Shown here piece after piece: positions 1 to 5,857 of a stretch of DNA of 12,006 bases. Location of the stretch: contig CAUDRX010000063.1 in assembly GCA_958451915.1 (NCBI GenBank), forward strand, positions 1-12,006, read 5' to 3'. Source of the stretch: an uncultured Peptococcaceae bacterium (GTDB taxonomy: Bacteria; Bacillota; Peptococcia; Peptococcales; Peptococcaceae). The stretch's first letter is position 1. Every line of letters starts with the position of its first letter. The position numbers and the translations under genes are program-made. The notes beneath the pieces were generated by a model, which did no database searches, had not been told where the DNA came from, and saw only the letters and a list, made by a program, of their open reading frames with translations.

Positions 1-71
1 ACCATATAAACGGCAGGTATTGTTACGCCCCTGCCAAGGCGCTCACCATCTACCAGCCATGTGGTAAACAA
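1..71 (-). CDS. Possible 5' end of a gene running off the window
   Basis: From a TTG at 69-71 an open frame runs to the left edge for 23 codons. It reads like coding sequence: the translation contains LVDGERLGRGVTIPAVYM. A TAA closes the frame just upstream at 78-80, so any start must be this TTG or a later codon. There is no recognisable ribosome binding site before the TTG. A second frame, from an ATG at 106-108, gives only 21 residues before a TGA. A frameshifted or decayed gene start is equally possible. No family was recognised. Confidence 0.25.
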   Translation of the reverse strand, partial: MFTTWLVDGERLGRGVTIPAVYM

Positions 72-180
72 CGGGACTTATGTAATCGATCCACAAACCT
101 GTGCCCATGGATTTTATAAATCTTTGACCTGTATTCGTTACTATTTAATCTTTAGCTAGAAGTTTAAGCTTTGAACTTTC

Positions 181-216
181 AACCTTTAACCTTTAAATCA
201 ATAACCGTTAACCTTT
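181..216. repeat. AACCTTT short repeat tract
   Basis: AACCTTT occurs twice in tandem at 181-194 and again at 210-216, in an AT-rich non-coding stretch that also has the small palindrome TTGAACTTTCAA at 171-182. The function is unknown; it could be simple low-complexity DNA or a protein binding array. Confidence 0.4.
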
Positions 217-279
217 CCAAGACATTTGAATCAACTACGTGTTGGCCCTTGGGACAACTCCTTCTCTTGATTCGATTTT

Positions 280-350
280 TTTTGGATAATGGATTCGAAC
301 CATCGTTTCAAGCTTATAGGCTTGCGTCTTAACCTCTTGACAAATCCAAA
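280..350 (-). tRNA. Degenerate tRNA-like element with a short anticodon loop
   Basis: On the minus strand this 71-base stretch folds as a cloverleaf. It has a 7-bp acceptor stem (TTTGGAT with ATCCAAA), bases TT, a D arm with stem GTC/GAC and loop AAGAGGTTAA, and a T arm GATGG-TTCGAAT-CCATT with a canonical 7-base T loop. The anticodon arm is abnormal: CAAGC/GCTTG closes a loop of only 6 bases (CTATAA), or 8 bases if the last pair is opened. No normal anticodon follows a U33 in a 7-base loop. The D arm looks like that of tRNA-Glu or tRNA-Gln. No CCA is encoded; an A-run follows. It could be a tRNA pseudogene, a tRNA with a one-base deletion in its loop (possibly once Ile-TAT), or an assembly error. 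Confidence is for tRNA ancestry, not function. Confidence 0.55.
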
Positions 351-535
351 AATTCAAGTATTACCAAATATTTTACTTGATTTCATCTTGTCGGCTTATG
401 AGGCCAGCTTTTATATGAATGGTTATTAGCTTTTTTATTATTTGATTTCGTTCAAGCAGGCTACCATCAGCAAAGAACGAACGATTACAGTTTGTCGTTT
501 TCGATAGACAGTGAATATGCTTCGCTGATTAAATA

Positions 536-1177
536 TCAGTATTCGATTGTGATCTCAGTCATGGCGTTAGAAGTAGACAAAACCGCGTCAACCTCAGCCT
601 TGAACTTATTGATCTCATCAGCCAGTTCTTCCTTGATCTTCTTGATGTTGATACCGTCGACCAGCTGCATGGTTTCACGCTCAATGTAGCTCTCTCGCAT
701 ATCCTTAATAGCTTCCGCATCCATACTGTTCTTGTCTGCGCCAGCGTTGTTTCGGCTGATAAAATCATCTGCCTTATCACTCAGCTTGGAGTTTGCAGCC
801 TCAGTAGCAGCAACTGCGCTTGCATACTGACGCTCCAGAACATTGAGCAAAGTACTCTTGAAATCAATGCCGTGCTGGTTCATCCAAATAAGCTGCGCAA
901 CAGTATAATCATGTCCACATACAACAGCATGAGTAACCGCATTGGACTCGGACACCGCCCGCTTAATCGCTGCCTGACGAGCCATCAAATCAGTGATCTT
1001 ATCATAAGTAGACTGGGCATTCTGCTTGTACTCTTCAATAGTTACACCGCCCAGCTTCTGCATACAATTCTTAGCGGCACCACAAAACTTGGCCTCGCTC
1101 AGCAGCTTCATGATACGATCGTCCAAAACCTTCAGCTCGGCCAGACCACGATGGATTGTCATAGTTTCAGTAGTCAT
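536..1177 (-). CDS. Unknown protein, 213 aa, alpha-helical with coiled-coil character
   Basis: I do not recognise the family with certainty. The start is taken as the ATG at 1175-1177 because AAGGAG lies seven bases before it; the ATG two codons upstream sits only one base from that site. The protein begins MTTETMTIHRGLAELKVLDD and is rich in charged and Ala residues, with long stretches predictable as helix, especially about residues 110-205 (AAATEAANSKL-type and KKIKEELADEINKFK heptad-like runs). There is no signal peptide or membrane segment. It is preceded on the transcript by tRNA-Thr and has no obvious terminator directly after its TGA stop. The same frame continues open for 16 codons beyond the TGA, which is compatible with chance. 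A structural or scaffold-like phage role is possible but not shown. Confidence 0.85.
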   Translation of the reverse strand: MTTETMTIHRGLAELKVLDDRIMKLLSEAKFCGAAKNCMQKLGGVTIEEYKQNAQSTYDKITDLMARQAAIKRAVSESNAVTHAVVCGHDYTVAQLIWMNQHGIDFKSTLLNVLERQYASAVAATEAANSKLSDKADDFISRNNAGADKNSMDAEAIKDMRESYIERETMQLVDGINIKKIKEELADEINKFKAEVDAVLSTSNAMTEITIEY

Positions 1178-1232
1178 AATCATTCTCCTTATGTAATTTA
1201 TAATCTTTGACTGCGGTTGCCCGCTGTTCTAA

Positions 1233-1307
1233 TGGTGCTGGAGACAGGGCTTGAACCTGCAACCTGAAAATTACAAATTTCCTGCGCTACCATTGCGCCA
1301 CTCCAGC
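1233..1307 (-). tRNA. tRNA-Thr(TGT) with encoded CCA
   Basis: On the minus strand the sequence folds into a complete cloverleaf: acceptor stem GCTGGAG/CTCCAGC, D stem GCGC/GCGC with loop AATGGTA, anticodon stem GGAAA/TTTTC (one G-T pair) with loop TTTGTAA, and T arm GCAGG-TTCAAGC-CCTGT. Position 33 is T, the anticodon is TGT (threonine, reads ACA), the discriminator base is A, and the 3' CCA is encoded. The length is 75 bases with CCA. It lies between the transglycosylase gene and the 213-residue gene, in the same orientation. Encoded tRNAs are common in larger phages and may match phage codon use or replace cleaved host tRNAs. Confidence 0.93.
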
Positions 1308-1314
1308 ATATAAA

Positions 1315-1331
1315 GGTGGATTCACTCCACC
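1315..1331 (-). terminator. Hairpin upstream of tRNA-Thr, possible weak terminator or processing site
   Basis: A perfect 6-bp stem (GGTGGA/TCCACC) with a 5-base loop lies seven bases before the tRNA 5' end on the minus strand. It is followed by TTTATAT rather than a long T run. It could end part of the transglycosylase transcript or mark a tRNA processing boundary. Confidence 0.4.
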
Positions 1332-1377
1332 GATTGATCAGGTCAAACAGACGTTTTTCTGTCGCCCGATTTTTTTC

Positions 1378-1908
1378 CTACCGTAAGGAATCCATATAAG
1401 AAGCGAGTTCGCTCTGATATGTAAGCACCTGTTGATGCGTCTGGTTGGTATACCGACCTTTCCTCAGGTACTGTTTGTACTTCCCTGCCCCGATCTGGTA
1501 GCGAAGAAGCGCCGCCGAATCGTTGCCAGTGTACTGCTTATGATACGCCAGCAGCTGAACACCACATCTGATGCCCGTTCTATCATCCAGCAGTTCAGAC
1601 ATGGATCGAACGCCAAGCGTCTTGTTGAGATAATCGAAGTTGACCTCGTTGACCTGCATCAGACCGTAATCGACTGTGCCGTTTGAATTCACATGAGTCA
1701 GGCCGCTTTGGAACCTGCTTTCGTTATAGATCACACCGAGCGCCAACGAATAATCGACATTGTATTCGTCACATACAGACTGCGTATACGACTTGAGTTC
1801 ATCGCTCCAGCCCTGATATGTCTCGACCGGACCCGCTGCTTCACCGCTGAGCAAATTCGTCAGCAGATAAACGCCGGTTACAACAATGGCTGCAATCGTC
1901 TTTCTCAT
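1378..1908 (-). CDS. Secreted lytic transglycosylase (SLT-type), 176 aa
   Basis: This is predicted to cleave the glycan strands of peptidoglycan outside the membrane. The start is the ATG at 1906-1908, eight bases after AGGAGG; a GTG three codons upstream overlaps that site. Residues 1-25 form a signal peptide: MRK, then a hydrophobic run (IAAIVVTGVYLLTNLL), then SGEAA. The mature part matches the goose-lysozyme-like SLT fold: the catalytic glutamate is E63 in IYNESRF, followed by DYGLMQVN (the conserved GLMQ-N motif) and a later AYHKQYTG helix. At 176 residues it is a single-domain enzyme without a visible cell-wall binding domain. A -10 box, TATAAT at 1927-1932, lies upstream, and the preceding gene is insulated by a terminator, so it is probably transcribed on its own. 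Possible roles are host-wall remodelling or lysis; a part in virion entry is less likely given the signal peptide. Confidence 0.9.
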   Translation of the reverse strand: MRKTIAAIVVTGVYLLTNLLSGEAAGPVETYQGWSDELKSYTQSVCDEYNVDYSLALGVIYNESRFQSGLTHVNSNGTVDYGLMQVNEVNFDYLNKTLGVRSMSELLDDRTGIRCGVQLLAYHKQYTGNDSAALLRYQIGAGKYKQYLRKGRYTNQTHQQVLTYQSELASYMDSLR

Positions 1909-1926
1909 TTCAATCACCTCCTATTC

Positions 1927-1955
1927 ATTATAATGGCAGTGTAAAGTGTGAATGG
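1927..1955 (-). promoter_or_regulatory. Probable promoter of the transglycosylase gene
   Basis: On the minus strand TATAAT at 1927-1932 is a consensus -10 box. At 17-bp spacing the -35 position reads CCATTC, a poor match, so activation by a regulator is possible. A 15-base element at 1940-1954 sits seven bases upstream of the -10 box; the same element in opposite orientation lies at the same distance in the PemK-like gene's promoter. Confidence 0.5.
1940..1954. repeat. 15-bp shared promoter element, copy 1
   Basis: The plus strand reads TGTAAAGTGTGAATG. Its exact reverse complement is at 3659-3673. Both copies lie seven bases upstream of a TATAAT box reading on the minus strand. It may be an operator of a phage regulator. 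Confidence 0.5.
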
Positions 1956-1961
1956 TAAAGG

Positions 1962-1988
1962 AAAAATTCAGGGGCTGGTCAGGCCCCT
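1962..1988 (-). terminator. Rho-independent terminator after the recombinase-like gene
   Basis: On the minus strand AGGGGC and GCCCCT pair in a 6-bp GC-rich stem with a 7-base loop (1970-1988), followed by GAATTTTTC. It lies seven bases beyond the TAA of the gene at 1995-3092 and before the -10 box of the transglycosylase gene. Confidence 0.8.
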
Positions 1989-1994
1989 TCATTT

Positions 1995-3092
1995 TTATAA
2001 TTCTCTTGCTTTCTCGCGCATTATTTGATACTTTCGGAATGTGAGCGGCGTATCATATTGGTTCTGTCTGAATTTTTCAGCGACATATTCGATACCATAC
2101 TCGTGCTCTTCCGACATGATCTCATAGAATTCGCGCAGGTTTTTGATGGTGCTTGTTTTAACAAGGATGTTTTTATAGTTAGATGTTGGCGGAAGCCCCT
2201 CAACAATTTTCTTTTCTCTTCGATACAGGTCTTTGAAGTATCCAATTGGCACAGGGTTATCATTGGAACTCTCTCTGCTTGTACGAATAAGATATGGACC
2301 ATCGCCGAGATTCATTTCTAACTTCCCAAGTTGTCCCTTTGCGTGGTTTTTGAGATAGGTGGTCGTGTTTTTGGCTTTACAGATGATCGACCATGCGATA
2401 TCGTGATCGATATATTTCCCGCAGACGGTTCTCGTGTCTACATCAACGTCTTTTCTTTTGATGATGCGAATCTCTTCGGACTGGAATCCATAATACAGCA
2501 GACACATGATTGCGCCTGTCATAATAGCCCCTTCTTCCGAGAACACAGAAACGACGTAGGTGAAGAAATCATCTTCTGATGGAAACACATAGTTTTCAGC
2601 CAATTCATCGGTACTCTTGTTTGCAATGGCTTCCAGCTGGTTCTTTACACGCTCAGAGCGGAAAGTGGAACTGGTGTCTTTCTTTTTCCATCCGGACATT
2701 TCCATGTCAAAGAACGGATGCTGATAGTACCGCTGCGTTGAAAGCAAACCCTCATCTCTGCACCACATAATATACTGCTTGAAAATAGACAACACAAAGA
2801 TGCTGTAGTTTTCATTCAGTTCGGAAATCCACCTTGAGAACAGATCATTTATAAATTCTTCGTCTTTGTCAGACTCGATCTCATAAAAGTCTTTCTCATA
2901 CTTCTGTTCGAACGCGGCAAGCTTATGAAAAATGCTGCGAACCTTGTTATACCTGTTCTTACTCTTAGCAAGAATGATATATTCGCCAGCGGAATCCTTA
3001 GCTGGATCTCCGTTGGAATCTTTTTCGCACATTTTATCCAGAATAAATCTGGTCTTGAGCTCTTCATTATAATATTCCGCACTCTGTCTCAT
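1995..3092 (-). CDS. Tyrosine-recombinase-like protein with altered catalytic residues, 365 aa
   Basis: The overall plan is that of tyrosine recombinases. There is an N-terminal helical, core-binding-like part (about 1-165) and a catalytic-like part with LLYYGFQSEEIRIIKRKDVD (199-218), which aligns with the box I pattern 'TGLRxSEL..L...DID'. Near the C terminus KNLREFY (317-323) aligns with HxLRHT, and Y355 in TFRKYQI stands where the nucleophile is expected. The box I arginine is replaced by Q204, the H of HxxR by K317, and no LGH motif is seen. R320 and Y355 remain. It may therefore bind DNA without recombining it, or be a divergent active branch. The start is the ATG at 3090-3092 with AAGGAG ten bases upstream; an earlier ATG at 3141-3143 directly abuts the -10 box and would not be transcribed. 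It has its own promoter and terminator, so it forms a single-gene unit. Confidence 0.7.
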   Translation of the reverse strand: MRQSAEYYNEELKTRFILDKMCEKDSNGDPAKDSAGEYIILAKSKNRYNKVRSIFHKLAAFEQKYEKDFYEIESDKDEEFINDLFSRWISELNENYSIFVLSIFKQYIMWCRDEGLLSTQRYYQHPFFDMEMSGWKKKDTSSTFRSERVKNQLEAIANKSTDELAENYVFPSEDDFFTYVVSVFSEEGAIMTGAIMCLLYYGFQSEEIRIIKRKDVDVDTRTVCGKYIDHDIAWSIICKAKNTTTYLKNHAKGQLGKLEMNLGDGPYLIRTSRESSNDNPVPIGYFKDLYRREKKIVEGLPPTSNYKNILVKTSTIKNLREFYEIMSEEHEYGIEYVAEKFRQNQYDTPLTFRKYQIMREKAREL

Positions 3093-3141
3093 CGTTTGAT
3101 ATCTCCTTACACAGTGGGTCGGTATATGAACTATTAGATTC

Positions 3142-3170
3142 ATTGTACACTATGTAAGAAGATTTTGCAA
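3142..3170 (-). promoter_or_regulatory. Sigma-A-type promoter of the recombinase-like gene
   Basis: On the minus strand TTGCAA (3165-3170) and TACAAT (3142-3147) are separated by exactly 17 bp. Transcription would start near 3135, leaving a leader of about 43 bases before the ATG at 3092. This placement rules out the upstream ATG at 3143 as the start codon. Confidence 0.75.
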
Positions 3171-3185
3171 ACAGAATCGTAGATT

Positions 3186-3602
3186 TTATGATGCAGAGAC
3201 CAGATTTGTACTGAATGCCGCCGCAAGCATCGGACACTGGATTACCATGGCGTTCGCTGCGCGCTGCCAGTTCTTATCAGAGAACGTTCCGATTGGTTCG
3301 CTCAGCTGAGAGTTTAACAGCGTATCGCGGCCTTCGATCACAAGAGTGGATTCATGCGGTAAGCCATCGACTTCACCTACACCAAAATCAACATGGACCG
3401 GGTTGCGGCTGTTCCAGCGTTTTGTGGTGAATGGAATCACCTCACACTGGCCAGAGTTTTTGTTGTAGATGTTGTTGCTGACGATCAGATAAGGATGAAC
3501 GCCATAATATTTATGAACAGTTTTTCCTTCCTGCTTGATATCGGCAACATAACCGAGACGGATCTCACCGATTTTGGGGACACTTGAGCCAGCCTTAAAC
3601 AT
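3186..3602 (-). CDS. PemK/MazF-like endoribonuclease-type protein, 138 aa
   Basis: The sequence follows the PemK/MazF layout: GEIRLGYV (residues 12-19, the usual 'GDV..vdf' strand), GVHPYLIVSNNIYNKNSG (34-51), then EVIPFTTK (54-61, the conserved P-x-T-S/T strand with T59), then DGLPHESTLVIEGRDTL (79-95, the 'S.v..eq.rt' segment) and IGTFSD. In MazF an arginine and a threonine do the RNA cleavage; here the arginine position in 'G.RP' is H36, a change seen in many PemK-like proteins. The start is the ATG at 3600-3602, seven bases after AAGGAGG. The gene has its own promoter. No adjacent antitoxin is evident: the next gene upstream (3682-4005) is separated by the promoter and does not look like a MazE-type protein. 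It could be a phage RNase that acts on host mRNA, or an orphan toxin. Family assignment is likely; activity is unproven. Confidence 0.78.
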   Translation of the reverse strand: MFKAGSSVPKIGEIRLGYVADIKQEGKTVHKYYGVHPYLIVSNNIYNKNSGQCEVIPFTTKRWNSRNPVHVDFGVGEVDGLPHESTLVIEGRDTLLNSQLSEPIGTFSDKNWQRAANAMVIQCPMLAAAFSTNLVSAS

Positions 3603-3645
3603 ATTATGACCTCCTTGCTGACCATCTGTTTTACTTTGTGTCCTT

Positions 3646-3674
3646 ATTATACCATATTCATTCACACTTTACAA
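3646..3674 (-). promoter_or_regulatory. Promoter of the PemK-like gene
   Basis: On the minus strand TTGTAA (3669-3674) and TATAAT (3646-3651) are 17 bp apart, with TGG before the -10 box (extended -10). The spacer and -35 overlap the 15-bp element at 3659-3673, so a protein bound there would block or guide RNA polymerase. Confidence 0.8.
3659..3673. repeat. 15-bp shared promoter element, copy 2
   Basis: The plus strand reads CATTCACACTTTACA, the exact reverse complement of 1940-1954. It starts seven bases upstream of the -10 box, the same distance as copy 1, but in the opposite orientation. Confidence 0.5.
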
Positions 3675-3681
3675 TACCAAT

Positions 3682-4005
3682 TTAGAGATTTTTTAAAAAA
3701 AGTGTGATTGGCTCCTCTGTGCAATCTGATGTAATAATAAGGCGCTCCGACTTTTTCCCCCTCTCAACTTCACAAGAAAACACGTTGCCTGTAATGTTGC
3801 AGCAGCAACAAAGGATGTCTGACCTGTGGTCAAACTGACATTCGATACTGATGTAGTTGTATCGCTTGCCTTTTCTCAGTGCAACGCAGGATGACTTGGC
3901 TTTGATCATGCAGACATTTTCTTCGTTCCGGCTGCCCCAGAACTCAATAATGTCATATGATCGGATATGTTCGTACATTTCCTGGGCAGTATATGTGATC
4001 CGCAT
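3682..4005 (-). CDS. Unknown protein, 107 aa, with a run of four cysteines
   Basis: I do not recognise this protein. The start is the ATG at 4003-4005 after GGAGG with five-base spacing. It begins MRITYTAQEMYEHIRSYDII and carries nine cysteines, including CCCC in the middle (SDILCCCCNITG), which is uncommon. The sequence alternates short hydrophobic strands with charged turns, suggesting a small beta-rich cytoplasmic fold; there is no signal peptide or clear membrane helix. It has its own well-formed promoter and is followed immediately by the promoter of the PemK-like gene. It is the only candidate nearby for an antitoxin by position, but nothing in its sequence supports that. The Cys residues could bind metal. 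Confidence 0.75.
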   Translation of the reverse strand: MRITYTAQEMYEHIRSYDIIEFWGSRNEENVCMIKAKSSCVALRKGKRYNYISIECQFDHRSDILCCCCNITGNVFSCEVERGKKSERLIITSDCTEEPITLFLKNL

Positions 4006-4065
4006 TTTGCCCTCCAAACAACTAAAAGATGTTCTGTTTTTCTAACCAAATTCAGTTCGGTTGTT

Positions 4066-4094
4066 ATTTTACCACAAAACATGGCGCATTTCAA
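4066..4094 (-). promoter_or_regulatory. Promoter of the 107-residue gene
   Basis: On the minus strand TTGAAA (4089-4094) and TAAAAT (4066-4071) are 17 bp apart, with TGG immediately before the -10 box. The leader to the ATG at 4005 is about 55 bases. Confidence 0.75.
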
Positions 4095-4118
4095 CCCAAA
4101 GCGACAACTTTTAATTGT

Positions 4119-4520
4119 TTAGAACCAGCCACGACGTTTCTTTCCTGCACTATACATCAATGCAATATTGTTTCTGTCTCCGTTGACATGACTTACCTCA
4201 TCCAGGATCTCATCATCATACGGAATGCCTTTTGCATCGAGATGTGCTTTGAACCAATAGCGATATTTAGAATGCATATACCGTCCATTTGGATACTCCG
4301 ATGGCCACTTCCCTAGACAGTTTGGACCGCCTCCATGCAAGCTCATCCATTCATCACGAACACGCCTGCGCATCTTAAGCGTTTCAGGGTCACCCTCCCA
4401 GCAATGAATTCCGGCTACTTGGTCTTTCTTTTTATTGATCCCTGCGTCCTGAACCGCGCTTACTCCAGTCGCTGCTCCCAGCCCCAGCAAGCCCAAAACA
4501 AACGATACTGCTCCACTCAT
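4119..4520 (-). CDS. Unknown protein, 133 aa, with one N-terminal hydrophobic segment
   Basis: No family was recognised. Residues 1-23 (MSGAVSFVLGLLGLGAATGV...) form a glycine-rich hydrophobic segment that could be a membrane anchor or an uncleaved signal. It is followed by a charged, aromatic-rich domain with HCWEGDPE (39-46), CLGKWPSEYPNGRYMHSKYRYW and a basic C terminus (GKKRRGWF). The two cysteines could form a disulfide if the domain is outside the cell. The ATG at 4518-4520 follows AAGGAG by nine bases. The stop of the upstream gene (4534) is only 13 bases away, so the two are co-transcribed. The role may be at the cell envelope; this is inference from the hydrophobic segment only. Confidence 0.8.
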   Translation of the reverse strand: MSGAVSFVLGLLGLGAATGVSAVQDAGINKKKDQVAGIHCWEGDPETLKMRRRVRDEWMSLHGGGPNCLGKWPSEYPNGRYMHSKYRYWFKAHLDAKGIPYDDEILDEVSHVNGDRNNIALMYSAGKKRRGWF

Positions 4521-4533
4521 AATAAATCACTCC

Positions 4534-5163
4534 TTAAACAAAAATATCATCACGGACCTTCGGTGTATAACACCGAGTTTCCAGACGAACGATTTCAGAC
4601 TGCACCCTGCCAGTTCCCCAGTCATCCAGATTGAACTTCAGCACCATTTCGATCAGGCTCATCGCATCCTTGCACTCGCGGCGGATCTTACGCGCCTTCT
4701 TTAGTTCGTTCTCAAGAAAGCAGCGCTGGACTGCATTTGCCTTGACAAGCTCAATGGCGTGCTCCAGATCATCAATCTCATCTGTTGCCCGAGTCAGATC
4801 AGAATAGAGGTTTGCATACATCGGCTTTAAGCTGCTGAGAGTTTTATCGACAATTTTTAGACTCTTTTTAAAATCAGTCATCCACTCTGAATCTTCGACG
4901 GGGTAAGATACAGGATCGAACCGCTTTCGTTCTGGCTGTGCGGGAGCGGCCAGCTCTTTTAACTGTGCCGATGCTTCCTTGACTTCGATTTTCTTTGGGA
5001 GATACCCGGCTTCTTTATATGTACGCGGCAAACAATTCAATACGTTCCAGGCTTTGCTTTCTGCATCATACTGCGAAGCCAGGCTTGAATCGTATGTTGT
5101 TGTGAATTTGCCATTCGGCTTTTTTGTGATATAGGTGTGTCCGTTGGTAAGAACATACGCCAT
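4534..5163 (-). CDS. Unknown protein, 209 aa, with a central coiled coil
   Basis: The family is not recognised. The N terminus (MAYVLTNGHTYITKKPNGKF) is strand-rich and reads like a small domain for about 60 residues. A linker with Pro and Ala (AAPAQPERKRFDPVSYP) follows, then a long helical part (about 95-175) with heptad-like spacing (DEIDDLEHAIELVKANAVQ, ENELKKARKIRRECKDAMSLIEMV) that probably forms a coiled coil. The start ATG at 5161-5163 is preceded by AGGAAGG at a slightly long spacing. A TATAAT box lies just upstream. There is no membrane segment. It is co-transcribed with the 133-residue gene 13 bases downstream. Confidence 0.82.
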   Translation of the reverse strand: MAYVLTNGHTYITKKPNGKFTTTYDSSLASQYDAESKAWNVLNCLPRTYKEAGYLPKKIEVKEASAQLKELAAPAQPERKRFDPVSYPVEDSEWMTDFKKSLKIVDKTLSSLKPMYANLYSDLTRATDEIDDLEHAIELVKANAVQRCFLENELKKARKIRRECKDAMSLIEMVLKFNLDDWGTGRVQSEIVRLETRCYTPKVRDDIFV

Positions 5164-5184
5164 TTATATCATCCTTCCTACATT

Positions 5185-5190
5185 ATTATA
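5185..5190 (-). promoter_or_regulatory. Possible -10 box before the 209-residue gene
   Basis: On the minus strand TATTATAATAA contains TATAAT. At 17-bp spacing the -35 position reads TTAAGG, a weak match. The same TATTATAATAA core occurs before the GP88-like gene (5858-5863), so both may be read by a modified polymerase or need an activator. Confidence 0.45.
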
Positions 5191-5209
5191 ATAGGGGTCT
5201 ATAAAATCC

Positions 5210-5818
5210 TTAATGCTCTTTTAAAACAATGGACTGGCCTCGCCCCATAACCCAGCAGTTTTTACCAGCGTAAGCACAATCCTCGCAATGGCCAGAGCAC
5301 TCATGTGCATCGGCCGGCGCTTCACAATATCCATTTTTAAATGCCACATAAGCAACTGGCAGATTATAAGGGTTGTTTACATTATAGCCAGGCCAGGATG
5401 AAAAGAGAATATGTAAATTGCTTGGAATCGTACCGCCCGCTTCCACAAATGTGTTAACCAGATCGTATTTCTTGGTGAATGCGAGAAACTGGGTGCGAGG
5501 GAGTCTAGTTGCGATGCGGCACATCATATCGAAATATCGTTCATCCACGATATCTCCACTGACATGCCACCGAAAATAAAAAGACCCATAAGCAGCTGCA
5601 GTCGCTTGGACTTCAAAGCCGTCAGGGTCTGTTAACCACAGATTCAAATTGTTGTCATAGGCGTTTCGTACCGTGGTTCGCCAGTCGAAGTGACTGACAT
5701 AGCACGTTTTTGCACACGGAACGCCTGGAGCACAGGTTTTGATACGGGGCATCGAGATCGACTTGATACTCCCCATCTTGCTGTTTGCGTTCGACACTGA
5801 CAGCTTTAACATATTCAA
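5210..5818 (-). CDS. GP88-like phage protein with two cysteine clusters, 202 aa
   Basis: The sequence resembles the phage GP88 family: LSVSNANSKMGSIKSISMP, a cysteine group TCAPGVPCAKTCY (C29, C35, C39), a central FRWHVSGDIVDERYFDMM with RLPRTQFLAFTKK (106-117), and a second cysteine group HECSGHCEDCAYAGKNCW (C174, C178, C181, C188). The eight cysteines suggest one or two bound metal ions or an Fe-S cluster; the function of the family is not established. The start is taken as TTG at 5816-5818 because GAGGG lies eight bases upstream; the ATG two codons later is 14 bases from that site. The same GAGGG is inside a perfect 8-bp hairpin, so translation may be controlled. A -10 box lies before it. 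The downstream gene (4534-5163) is 46 bases away. Confidence 0.75.
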   Translation of the reverse strand: MNMLKLSVSNANSKMGSIKSISMPRIKTCAPGVPCAKTCYVSHFDWRTTVRNAYDNNLNLWLTDPDGFEVQATAAAYGSFYFRWHVSGDIVDERYFDMMCRIATRLPRTQFLAFTKKYDLVNTFVEAGGTIPSNLHILFSSWPGYNVNNPYNLPVAYVAFKNGYCEAPADAHECSGHCEDCAYAGKNCWVMGRGQSIVLKEH

Positions 5819-5823
5819 TTTTC

Positions 5824-5846
5824 ATACCCTCATCCGTGGAGGGTAT
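5824..5846 (-). promoter_or_regulatory. Leader hairpin overlapping the ribosome binding site of the GP88-like gene
   Basis: On the minus strand ATACCCTC pairs perfectly with GAGGGTAT around a 7-base loop. The 3' arm contains GAGGG, the only ribosome binding site at normal distance (8 bases) from the TTG start, so the hairpin would hide it. A second site, AAGGAAGGAG (5848-5857), lies one base before the hairpin; if the hairpin forms, that site is brought to about six bases from the TTG. The hairpin could thus block or bridge initiation. Confidence 0.6.
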
Positions 5847-5857
5847 ACTCCTTCCTT

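Larger units (their letters stand above)
1..535. other. Gene-poor left end: tRNA-like element, AT-rich repeats, weak open frames
   Basis: No coding region with a proper start and ribosome binding site was found here on either strand. The stretch holds a degenerate tRNA-like element at 280-350, a tract with three copies of AACCTTT at 181-216, a small inverted repeat at 241-258 (GTTGGCCC against GGGACAAC, imperfect), and two open minus-strand frames without good starts: 373-528 (51 codons, no ATG, GTG or TTG) and 71 down to the window edge. A strong AGAAGGAG-type ribosome binding sequence on the minus strand at about 260-267 is not followed by a usable start codon at normal spacing. The region may be decayed coding sequence or contain a structured RNA; this cannot be settled by eye. 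Confidence 0.5.

Noticed and set aside
210..270. Second tRNA with a TTCAAAT loop on the minus strand
   Set aside because: The bases flanking the loop do not pair into a T stem and no acceptor stem can be formed.
280..350. Suppressor tRNA reading UAG (the loop contains CTA)
   Set aside because: CTA is not preceded by U33 in any 7-base loop, and genes here terminate normally, including one with TAG.
536..1177. TGA stop possibly recoded, since the frame continues for 16 codons after it
   Set aside because: Other genes here (RlaP-like, the 192-residue and 56-residue genes) also end at TGA in sensible places, and TAA and TAG are used too, so the standard code fits.
1233..3092. Attachment site formed by tRNA-Thr and the recombinase-like gene
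   Set aside because: No repeated copy of the tRNA 3' end is found in the window and the recombinase-like protein appears to lack key catalytic residues.
3141..3143. Upstream ATG as start of the recombinase-like protein
   Set aside because: It directly abuts the -10 box of a good promoter and has no ribosome binding site; the ATG at 3090-3092 has AAGGAG.
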